This document shows, one piece after another, positions 17,601 through 24,708 of a stretch of DNA of 54,641 nt (positions are counted from its first letter, which is position 1; the number at the start of each line of letters is the position of its first letter). Below the pieces are notes generated by a model that saw only the letters and a list, made by a program, of their open reading frames with translations, was not told the origin of the DNA and searched no databases. The translations under genes and the position numbers were made by a program. Source of the stretch: Acetatifactor sp. (GTDB lineage: Bacteria > Bacillota > Clostridia > Lachnospirales > Lachnospiraceae); contig JAFLRN010000012.1 of assembly GCA_022511385.1 (NCBI GenBank), positions 1 to 54,641 on the forward strand, read 5' to 3'.

Positions 17601-17621
17601 GGGATAGGAGGAAAACAGATC

Positions 17622-18017
17622 ATGGCAAAAACGGAAAGGTACTACGGTACAGGTAGAAGAAAGAAATCCATCGCCAGAGTATATCTGGTACCCGGAAAAG
17701 GCGATGTTACCATTAATAAGAGAAGCATGGACGAGTATTTTGGTCTGGAGACCCTGAAGGTGATCGTTCGTCAGCCCATGGTGGCTACGGAGACCGCTGA
17801 GAAGTATGACGTGCTGGTGAATGTGCACGGCGGCGGCTACACCGGACAGGCAGGCGCTATCAGACACGGTATCGCAAGAGCCCTGCTTCAGGTGGATGCA
17901 GATTACAGACCTGTTCTCAAGAAGGCTGGTTACCTGACCAGAGACCCTCGTATGAAGGAGAGAAAGAAGTACGGTCTGAAGGCAGCAAGACGTGCGCCTC
18001 AGTTCAGTAAGAGATAA
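17622..18017 (+). CDS. rpsI: 30S ribosomal protein S9
   Basis: S9 reaches the P-site tRNA with its basic C-terminal tail. The 131-residue protein has [19 protein letters not shown] at the start, [19 protein letters not shown] in the middle and the tail RRAPQFSKR. It is the second gene of the rplM-rpsI operon and is followed by a terminator. Confidence 0.97.
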   Translation: MAKTERYYGTGRRKKSIARVYLVPGKGDVTINKRSMDEYFGLETLKVIVRQPMVATETAEKYDVLVNVHGGGYTGQAGAIRHGIARALLQVDADYRPVLKKAGYLTRDPRMKERKKYGLKAARRAPQFSKR

Positions 18018-18045
18018 GCAATTTTCTGCGAATAAAATGTGTATG

Positions 18046-18081
18046 AAAAAGCCCAAAATGCTTGCATTTCAGGGCTTTTTT
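18046..18081 (+). terminator. Rho-independent terminator after rpsI
   Basis: AAAAAGCCC and GGGCTTTTT(T) form the stem, with an inner AAATG/CATTT pair around CTTG, ending in a T-run. It closes the rplM-rpsI unit. Confidence 0.85.
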
Positions 18082-18135
18082 ATATGTTTTCCTAAAGGGA
18101 TTGGTTTACGGATGTCATATAATGCTTTCAACAAG

Positions 18136-18165
18136 TTGGAATTTGGAATTGCCTTATGATATAAT
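18136..18165 (+). promoter_or_regulatory. Promoter of the LytTR/GHKL pair
   Basis: TTGGAA (18136-18141) and TATAAT (18160-18165) lie 18 bases apart. The -35 region includes the direct repeat TTGGAATTTGGAATT. Confidence 0.6.
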
Positions 18166-18211
18166 TCCAGTGTAAAAGGAGTGACATCAGGAAAGGATAA
18201 TTTGTCAGCAC

Positions 18212-18922
18212 ATGAAGTACAAAATAGCAATATGCGATGACGACGCTGCGCAAAGAGCACATTTTGTAAAAATTGCCGAAGAATGGGCGGGACAGGGCCG
18301 TTACGTAATTGAGATAAAGGAATATCCGGGAGCGGAAGCTTTTCTTTTTGACTATGCGGAGGAAAAGGATTTTGATATTTTACTCCTTGACATTGAAATG
18401 GATGGGATGGATGGGGTAACTTTGGCAAAAGAACTCCGCCAGGACAACGAAACTTTGCATATTGTGTTTATTACGGGTTATCCCGATTATATTGCCGAGG
18501 GCTATGATGTGGCTGCCCTGCATTATCTGATGAAGCCGGTTAAGAAGGATAAACTCACGGAAGTATTGGACAGGGCAGTTCAGCTCAGCAAAAAGATGCC
18601 TCCATCCTTACTGGTTGCTACCGACCGGGAAACGCTCCGTATCTTGTTGGACGACATTTATTATGTAGAGTCCCAGGGACACTACATGTCTGTTTACACA
18701 GCGAAGGAGGAATACCGCCTGCGGATGACGGTATCCGAGATATTGGAAAAACTGGGAGAGGGGTTTTACAGATGCAGCCGTTCCTATGTAGCCGGTCTTA
18801 GGCATGTCAGCAGAATCACAAAAAGCGAGGTCATTTTGGAAAACAAGGTCTCCCTTCCCTTAGGGCGCGGACAATATAATGAGATGAATCAGAAGCTGAT
18901 CAGTTATTTGAGGATGATATGA
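18212..18922 (+). CDS. LytTR family response regulator
   Basis: This is a two-component regulator of the AgrA/VirR type, with 236 residues. A receiver domain at about 1-120 has phosphate-accepting D60 (LLLDIEMDGMDG) and K108 (LMKPV). A LytTR DNA-binding domain follows at about 135-235 (YYVESQGHYMSVYT, then RCSRSYVAGL). The ribosome binding site AGGAAAGGA is 14 bases from the ATG, which is far and may mean weak translation. The kinase gene overlaps its end by four bases. A probable target site lies at 19864 before the ABC exporter genes. Confidence 0.92.
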   Translation: MKYKIAICDDDAAQRAHFVKIAEEWAGQGRYVIEIKEYPGAEAFLFDYAEEKDFDILLLDIEMDGMDGVTLAKELRQDNETLHIVFITGYPDYIAEGYDVAALHYLMKPVKKDKLTEVLDRAVQLSKKMPPSLLVATDRETLRILLDDIYYVESQGHYMSVYTAKEEYRLRMTVSEILEKLGEGFYRCSRSYVAGLRHVSRITKSEVILENKVSLPLGRGQYNEMNQKLISYLRMI

Positions 18923-19569
18923 TGTTTGGACAGAGGAACAAAAAAGTAGAGGAATACCAGAAGTCCCTGATGGAACAGCATTATGCGGAAGTGGAAAATA
19001 TGTACCGCACCATGCGCGGCTGGAAACACGACTGGCACAACCAGATGCAAGTGCTCTCCGCGTATCTGGACAGTGGGGAATATGGAAATGCCAGAGAATA
19101 CCTGGATGAAGTCAATCAAACCATTCAGCGGATTGATACCATTATCAAGACCGGAAATACCATGGTGGATGCCATATTGAACAGCAAGATATCCCTGATG
19201 AAGAGTCAGCAAATTGAAGTGGAAGCAGAGGCGAAGGTTCCTGCCGCCCTTTCTGTGCCGGATGTGGACCTTTGCATCATAATAGGGAATCTTCTGGACA
19301 ATGCCATGGAAGCCTGCGCAAAGCTGGAGACAGGGAGCCGCTTTGTGCATATCTATATTCATGTCAAAGGAGCACAGCTCTATATGTCTTTTACCAATTC
19401 TGCGGGGAAAAAACAAAAGAAGGTCGGGAATCTGTTTCTGTCCTCCAAGGGCAGTGAGCATGGCTTTGGCTTGACGCGGGTGGATGCCCTGGTGGCCAAA
19501 AACGGAGGGTATCTGACCCGTGCCAGCGAGGATGGGGGATATACGACGGAAGTGATCCTGCCGTTATGA
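18919..19569 (+). CDS. GHKL-type sensor kinase without membrane domain
   Basis: This is the partner kinase of the LytTR regulator. Its 216 residues hold only a dimerisation helix with the H-box WKHDWHNQMQVL (H37 or H40) and a GHKL ATPase domain (N-box GNLLDNAMEAC, G-box HGFGLTRVDAL). Relatives such as AgrC have five to seven membrane helices before this part. None is present here, so the signal must be cytosolic or come through a partner such as the adjacent ABC proteins. ATGATG at the start overlaps the regulator gene. Confidence 0.88.
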   Translation: MMFGQRNKKVEEYQKSLMEQHYAEVENMYRTMRGWKHDWHNQMQVLSAYLDSGEYGNAREYLDEVNQTIQRIDTIIKTGNTMVDAILNSKISLMKSQQIEVEAEAKVPAALSVPDVDLCIIIGNLLDNAMEACAKLETGSRFVHIYIHVKGAQLYMSFTNSAGKKQKKVGNLFLSSKGSEHGFGLTRVDALVAKNGGYLTRASEDGGYTTEVILPL

Positions 19570-19643
19570 CACAAGTTTAGTTTGAGGACTTTATCAATTG
19601 CTTTATTCCAATCTGTATTCTGCAGCTCTTTCTACATCCTTCT

Positions 19644-19725
19644 AGTGCACTGTATCAATCGTTTTCAGGAAAATAGCTTGAATTCAGACAAGCTATTCTG
19701 AGAAATGTGATTGGTACAGTGCGCT
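19644..19725. repeat. 82-nt interrupted palindrome
   Basis: AGTGCACTGTATCAATC (19644-19660) pairs with GATTGGTACAGTGCGCT (19709-19725) over 17 positions, two of them G-T. Inside it, AATAGCTTG and CAAGCTATT pair perfectly over 9 bp around AATTCAGA. It stands about 75 bases after the kinase gene with no T-run, so it is more likely a small non-coding repeat element than a terminator. Confidence 0.7.
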
Positions 19726-19736
19726 GGCATGAGAGA

Positions 19737-19784
19737 CAAAAACATGACATAGCAAAAATATGACACAGCAAAAACATGAGCGGT
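19737..19784 (+). repeat. 16-bp tandem repeat, three copies
   Basis: Units CAAAAACATGACATAG, CAAAAATATGACACAG and CAAAAACATGAGCGGT follow each other at 19737, 19753 and 19769. The spacing of about 1.5 helical turns and the gap position upstream of the ABC exporter genes would also allow a protein-binding array. Confidence 0.65.
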
Positions 19785-19863
19785 TAAAGAAAAGCTCGTA
19801 GAAGCAGCTTAGGAAGCGGCACCTAGGAAGTGGCGCATTTTGTCAGCCTTTTGTCAGGAGAGT

Positions 19864-19920
19864 GTATTTCATGCCAAAAAAATGCATTTCATGCCATATC
19901 CGTCTTAAATCCCCTATGAT
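19864..19920 (+). promoter_or_regulatory. Probable LytTR operator and promoter of the ABC exporters
   Basis: GTATTTCATGCCA (19864-19876) and GCATTTCATGCCA (19884-19896) are 13-base direct repeats 20 bases apart, about two helical turns, the usual arrangement of LytTR-type binding sites. TATGAT at 19915-19920 is a good -10 box, while the -35 region is poor and overlaps the second repeat, as in activator-dependent promoters. The adjacent LytTR gene makes it the natural regulator. The rest of 19570-20089 holds the palindrome and tandem repeats listed separately. Confidence 0.5.
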
Positions 19921-20089
19921 ATGATATTTTTATTCCCGGAAACAATGTTATAGATGCTGGGCTCTATCGAAAGCTTGAAGCAGCCATCCACGGACTCTTT
20001 CTATTTAGGAATGGTCAGGTATTTCAGAGTGATTCCCTTTGGTTGATTTTTTACCAGGCTGCAGTGACATTGGGAAAGTGAGGAAATCT

Positions 20090-21967
20090 ATGGCGAAAAA
20101 CAAAGATAATAAAAAGGAGAATAAGAAGGAAAAAGAGACTCCACGCAAGGCCAAGTATGGCACTTTTGTCTGTATCAGGTGGGTCCTTTCCCGAATGTGG
20201 CAGTGGGACAAGAGTCTGTTTTTGTCATCGGTACTGCTGCTTCCTTTTGTGGTGATTACCTATGCACTGGGGCTTTATACCCCCTCTATCATCCTGAGCA
20301 GTCTTCAGACAAGCCAGGATTTTCAGGATATTGTGTTGGTGATCTTCCTTTTGGTGGGTGCAGAATTCTTCTTTAACCTGGTACACCAAGTCTTTGCACG
20401 GCTTCGGTGGATCGCGGAGAGCCGCAATGCCAACCGCTTTTATTGGGAGATTGAAAAGCTTGATGCAAAAAAGGATTACTTTCTCAATTTTGATGAGGAG
20501 TATCTAAAGAGCTATGAGCGGGTAGGACAGGTTCTGGGCAATGGCGCTGACGGCAGTCCGGGGCGTTACATGATCCGCTTTTTTGACATGGCAGCCAATG
20601 TGCTATGCTTTGTGCTGTTTGGATCGGTGGTGTCCACCTTGAGCCCACTGATCCTTCTGCTCTTAGTGGTGGGCTCATTGATTGCTTTGATTCCCAAGCG
20701 TTACCAGCAGGACAGGGATTTTAAGGAGAGGGATGAAAGGAATGCAAACTCAAAAAAACTCGATTATCTTTCCTGGCGTCTGTCCAATAGCCTCCATGCG
20801 GGAAAGGACATTCGGCTCTATCATTTTACAGAATTTCTGGACGCAAAGATGCATGAAGTGATCGACGAGCATGCCCGGCTTGTCCGGCGTCAGCAAAGGC
20901 ACCGGGCGCTGCCCGCCTATGTAAACTTTGCGGTGGGGTTTGTTCGGGATGTACTGGCTTATCTGTACTTGATCCGCAGGGCTGTGGAGGGCAGCATTTC
21001 TCCGGCGGAGTTTGTCCTGTATTTCAATGCCATATCCCAGCTTTCCGGTTTTATTGACAAGGTCATCGATTATTTTGGTTCCGCCCATGAGGTGGTTCTT
21101 GGAATCTCGGACTGCATTGTGTATTTCGATGAGCCTCGCAACAGGATGAATCACGGTCCGGGCATTCCGCTCCCCAAAGGACGTCCGTTGTCCGTGGAGT
21201 TTCGGCATGTCTCGTATCAATATCCAAAGGGGGAGAAGAATGTGCTGGAGGACATCTCCTTTCACATTGACGCGGGGGAAAAGATATCCCTTGTGGGACT
21301 AAATGGGGCAGGCAAGACCACGCTCACAAAGCTGATGTGCGGGCTGCTCCTGCCGGATGCCGGCGAGATCCTGATAGACGGACACTTACTGCAGGAATAT
21401 AACAGGGACGAGCTCTATACCCTGTTTTCCATTGTGCCTCAGGATTATACCATCCTTCCCACCACGGTGGCGGAGAACATTGCGTTCTGTGACAGGAGCC
21501 AGATTGATGAAAAACGTCTGTGGTCCTGTCTGGAGATGGCGGAAATGGCGGATAAGGTTCGCGCCCTGCCAAAGGGCATAGACAGCGGGATGGATAAACA
21601 GTACGATGAGGATGCGGTAATGTTTTCGGGAGGTGAGCTACAGCGGCTTTTGCTTGCCAGAGCGATCTATCATGAGTCCTCCATCATGATTTTGGATGAA
21701 CCCACTGCCGCCCTGGATCCCATTGCGGAGGATACGATCTATCAGAGATACCGGGAAATGACAAAGAACGTCACCTCCGTATTTATCAGCCACCGCCTTG
21801 CCGCCACCCGTTTCTGTGACCGTATTTACCTGTTGGACGGAGCGTGCATTTCGGAATGCGGTACTCATGAGGAACTGATGGCGTCAGGTGGGAAATATCG
21901 TGAACTCTTTGATGTTCAAAGTCAGTATTATAGGGAGGGAGGAAACACGGATGAAGCAGAAGGATAA
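20090..21967 (+). CDS. ABC exporter, fused permease-ATPase, subunit 1
   Basis: The 625-residue half-transporter has a lysine-rich N-terminus, a membrane domain of about six helices (roughly 45-340) and a C-terminal ATPase. Walker A GLNGAGKTT is near residue 403, the signature is FSGGELQRLLLARA, Walker B is SIMILDEPTAALDP and the switch is ISHR. ATG 20090 follows GAGGAAAT; a TTG 51 bases upstream is unlikely. It overlaps the next ABC gene by 17 bases, so the two probably form a heterodimer. The LytTR/GHKL pair upstream suggests a peptide-like or antimicrobial substrate, which is an inference. Confidence 0.9.
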   Translation: MAKNKDNKKENKKEKETPRKAKYGTFVCIRWVLSRMWQWDKSLFLSSVLLLPFVVITYALGLYTPSIILSSLQTSQDFQDIVLVIFLLVGAEFFFNLVHQVFARLRWIAESRNANRFYWEIEKLDAKKDYFLNFDEEYLKSYERVGQVLGNGADGSPGRYMIRFFDMAANVLCFVLFGSVVSTLSPLILLLLVVGSLIALIPKRYQQDRDFKERDERNANSKKLDYLSWRLSNSLHAGKDIRLYHFTEFLDAKMHEVIDEHARLVRRQQRHRALPAYVNFAVGFVRDVLAYLYLIRRAVEGSISPAEFVLYFNAISQLSGFIDKVIDYFGSAHEVVLGISDCIVYFDEPRNRMNHGPGIPLPKGRPLSVEFRHVSYQYPKGEKNVLEDISFHIDAGEKISLVGLNGAGKTTLTKLMCGLLLPDAGEILIDGHLLQEYNRDELYTLFSIVPQDYTILPTTVAENIAFCDRSQIDEKRLWSCLEMAEMADKVRALPKGIDSGMDKQYDEDAVMFSGGELQRLLLARAIYHESSIMILDEPTAALDPIAEDTIYQRYREMTKNVTSVFISHRLAATRFCDRIYLLDGACISECGTHEELMASGGKYRELFDVQSQYYREGGNTDEAEG

Positions 21968-23870
21968 ATGTGGAAAGGAGAAATCCCCAAACGAGACAGA
22001 GAGCTTTAAGGAGGGGACGAAAAAGGAAAAGAGTCACAGGAGCCTGAAAACGGATTGGAAACTGATCGTCCGCGGTTTCCACGTGCTGTATGAAGTCTGC
22101 CCACAGAGTATGATATGGGGAACCATCAAATGTATCACCCATCAGCTTGCGCCATACTTTACCCTCTATTTGTCGGCGGAGATCATCAGCAGGCTGGCTG
22201 CCGGTGCGTCTTTTCAGTCACTTTTGACACTGGCGCTTATCACGGTAGCGGGACAGCTTCTCCTAAACCTTGCCATGCATTTTACAGCCAGGAAAGTGGA
22301 GGAGACGGAGCGTATCAGGTTTGATTTAAATGAGTTGTTTCTGCTGAAGGTTCAGTGCCGTATGCAGTATAAGCATCTGGAGAACCCTGAGACAGTGCAG
22401 CTTCGCCAAAGGATCCGGGACCATTCTAACTTTGGCGGTCACGGTTTAAGCACTTTATATAGGAGATTTTGGGATTTCTTAAGCGCGATTTTCAATATTA
22501 TATTTTCTGTGTCGCTGACAGTATCTCTGTTGCATAGTGTGCCTGGAGCAAATCTTTCGGGATGGCTTGCTTTTGTCAATCACCCGTTTTCTGCGCTGGT
22601 GCTTTTAGCGCTTATCGGAATCAATATCTCAGCGGAGATGATCAATATCTACCATTTTGCTCCAAAGAGAATGAAAATCTGGAGTGATTTCAGTATCCGA
22701 TTTGCACGTTCAATCGGATATATGCAATTTTCTTCAGATACTACTATCATGGGCGCAGTAGACCTTTCTCTGAAACGATGCGGTGATGTGCTGGTGGAGG
22801 ATGGTCATCTGCGGGAACACTTTAAGAACAATACAGCGGAGGACGCTGTCAGCCGTATGTTAAGAGCCATAACGAATCTTGTCCTATATCTTTATGTAGG
22901 GGCAAAAGCCTACATAGGCGCTTTTGGGATCGGAAACTTTGTCTTATACACCGGTACAGTAAACCGCTTTGTGGAAGCGGTATCTGATCTGGGAGGAGAT
23001 TTCAGCGAAATGCGCCGGAACAACGAATATCTGATCGAACTGTACCGCTTTTTGGATCTGCCCGATGAGATGTACCATGGTACTCTGTCGGTGGAGAAAC
23101 GGGAGGATAATAAGTTCGAGATTGAATTCCGCAACGTAAGCTTCAAGTATCCCGGTTCGGATTCCTATGCTCTGAGGAATGTGTCATTTAAGTTCCAGAT
23201 TGGGGAGCGTCTGGCGTTTGTGGGAATGAACGGCAGCGGTAAGACCACTTTCGTCAAACTCCTGTGCCGTCTCTATGACCCCACCGAGGGGCAGATTTTG
23301 TTAAAGGGCATCGATATTTCAAAGTATGACTACGATCAGTATTTAAGGCTGTTTTCCGTGGTCTTCCAGGATATTTTTCTCTTTGCGTTTTCCCTGGGAG
23401 AGAATATTTCAGCCAGGCAGGATTATGAGGAAGAAAAAGTCAGGACATGTCTTCAGAAGGTGAATTTCGGGGAGAGGCTCTCCGAGCTGGAGCAGGGACT
23501 TAAGACGGCATGCGGCCGCATGTATCAGAATGACGGCGTGGAATTCTCCGGGGGTGAGGAGCAGAAGATCGCACTTGCCCGGGCGTTATATAAGGATGCT
23601 CCCTATATTATTTTAGACGAGCCCACTGCCTCGCTGGATCCCCTTGCAGAGGCGGAGGTGTATGCCAGCTTTAATGAAATCATGGACGAAAAGACGGCAA
23701 TCTATATCAGTCACCGGCTGTCCTCTTGCCGTTTCGCGGACAAGATCCTGGTGTTCGATGACGGGCGGATCGTCCAGCAGGGAAGCCATGACGAGCTTGT
23801 GAATGAGAAAAACGGAAAGTATTATGAGCTCTGGAATGCCCAGGCAAAATATTATACCCGCGAGCAATGA
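21951..23870 (+). CDS. ABC exporter, fused permease-ATPase, subunit 2
   Basis: From ATG 21951, after GGGAGGGAGG, the protein has 639 residues with a charged N-terminus, six probable membrane helices and an ATPase. Walker A is GMNGSGKTT near 425, the signature is FSGGEEQKIALARA, Walker B is YIILDEPTASLDP and ISHR follows. Its closest look-alike is subunit 1. The last three codons and the stop lie inside a 52-bp hairpin repeat (23861-23912), so the natural C-terminus may have been replaced when that element arrived. Confidence 0.9.
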   Translation: MKQKDKCGKEKSPNETESFKEGTKKEKSHRSLKTDWKLIVRGFHVLYEVCPQSMIWGTIKCITHQLAPYFTLYLSAEIISRLAAGASFQSLLTLALITVAGQLLLNLAMHFTARKVEETERIRFDLNELFLLKVQCRMQYKHLENPETVQLRQRIRDHSNFGGHGLSTLYRRFWDFLSAIFNIIFSVSLTVSLLHSVPGANLSGWLAFVNHPFSALVLLALIGINISAEMINIYHFAPKRMKIWSDFSIRFARSIGYMQFSSDTTIMGAVDLSLKRCGDVLVEDGHLREHFKNNTAEDAVSRMLRAITNLVLYLYVGAKAYIGAFGIGNFVLYTGTVNRFVEAVSDLGGDFSEMRRNNEYLIELYRFLDLPDEMYHGTLSVEKREDNKFEIEFRNVSFKYPGSDSYALRNVSFKFQIGERLAFVGMNGSGKTTFVKLLCRLYDPTEGQILLKGIDISKYDYDQYLRLFSVVFQDIFLFAFSLGENISARQDYEEEKVRTCLQKVNFGERLSELEQGLKTACGRMYQNDGVEFSGGEEQKIALARALYKDAPYIILDEPTASLDPLAEAEVYASFNEIMDEKTAIYISHRLSSCRFADKILVFDDGRIVQQGSHDELVNEKNGKYYELWNAQAKYYTREQ

Positions 23871-23912
23871 GCCAAGCAGCCGTGCTGCACGAATATTTGG
23901 CGAATGCCGCGA
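23861..23912 (+). repeat. Hairpin repeat, copy A
   Basis: The copy consists of CGAGCAATGAGCCAAG, a variable middle with hairpin GCAGC-CGT-GCTGC, and ATATTTGGCGAATGCCGCGA. GCCAA and TTGGC can pair to enclose the middle hairpin, and GGC-GAAT-GCC makes a second small one. The same two constant blocks occur on the opposite strand at 35525-35577 around a different but equally paired middle. It overlaps the stop codon of the ABC gene. Confidence 0.8.
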
Positions 23913-24035
23913 GGGTCAGTGAGGAGGGATCATTCGGTATATGTTTATTTTTAGGACGGAAAGAGTTTTCATTATGGCATGTCAAAGCTGATAGAAACAG
24001 AAGCATTCTGCTGCTTAATAGATATTGAAATCTTT

Positions 24036-24134
24036 ATGGATATAGGTACCGTGATGAATGATACCCCTTATGATTTACCATTTGCAGAGGAAGAGATTGC
24101 GTCATATAGATCAATAGAATTAACCATTATTTAA
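24036..24134 (+). pseudogene. Short protein-like remnant
   Basis: A 32-codon frame (MDIGTVMNDTPYDLPFAEEE and on to a stop at 24132) has no ribosome binding site. The frame stays open somewhat upstream of the ATG. It looks like the end of a decayed gene, but I do not recognise the family. The rest of the gap 23913-24140 holds nothing I can name. Confidence 0.25.
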
Positions 24135-24140
24135 AAATAG

Positions 24141-24209
24141 TTGACAAATAGGTTTAAAAGATTTAAACTGAAATTAGTTTAAATCTTTTAAACCTTTATT
24201 TTATATAAT
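24141..24209 (+). promoter_or_regulatory. Promoter and double operator of the BlaI-like gene
   Basis: TTGACA at 24141-24146 and TATAAT at 24204-24209 frame a perfect inverted repeat of 19-bp arms (24151-24169 and 24176-24194) with a 6-base centre. Each arm is itself a dyad, GTTTAAA-AGA-TTTAAAC and its reverse complement, so two dimer sites lie 25 bases apart. The two boxes are too far apart to be one promoter; a TTTAAA-like -10 for TTGACA lies inside the first dyad. The adjacent BlaI-type repressor is the likely ligand. Confidence 0.7.
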
Positions 24210-24266
24210 TACAGAAACTGTATTGAAACAGTAAAACAGGAAAAAGTGAAAACCGGAGGTAACAAT

Positions 24267-24632
24267 ATGATCATATATGTGATGACACAGGCGGAAAATG
24301 ATCTGGCACAGATCATTTGGGAAACAGAGCCCATTCGCAGCGGAGAACTGGTGAAGCTGGCAGCAGAGAGGCTGGGATGGAAGAAGTCCACTACATATAC
24401 AGTGCTTCGTAAAATTTGTGAAAACGATATTTTCCAGAATCAGGATACGATGGTGACTTCCCGGATGACCAAGGAGGAGTACGCCAGAAGAAAGGGAGAG
24501 AATTATCTGGAAGAGAATTACCACGGCTCACTGTCAGGCTTTGTGGCAGCCTTCCTTGAGCATAAGAAACTGAATCGGAAGGAACTTGAGAAGCTGGAGA
24601 AGATGATTGAAAACTACAAGGAAGAGTTGTAA
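24267..24632 (+). CDS. BlaI/MecI family transcriptional repressor
   Basis: The 121-residue protein has the winged-helix part of the penicillinase-repressor family (ENDLAQIIWETEPIRSGELV, then GWKKSTTYTVLRKICENDIF). Its C-terminal dimerisation helices include LNRKELEKLEKMIENYKEEL. ATG 24267 follows CCGGAGGT; an upstream GTG is less likely. In the family, dimers bind a dyad and are cleaved or released when the membrane protease partner is activated. Here the partner is the next gene, and the probable operator is at 24151-24194. Confidence 0.92.
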   Translation: MIIYVMTQAENDLAQIIWETEPIRSGELVKLAAERLGWKKSTTYTVLRKICENDIFQNQDTMVTSRMTKEEYARRKGENYLEENYHGSLSGFVAAFLEHKKLNRKELEKLEKMIENYKEEL

Positions 24633-24708
24633 GGAAATCGTGGGTAGGCGGCCGCATCAGTAGTATAGGGCGTGTTTTTGGTGAGAATGCGCCGATGGAG
24701 GGTGACTT

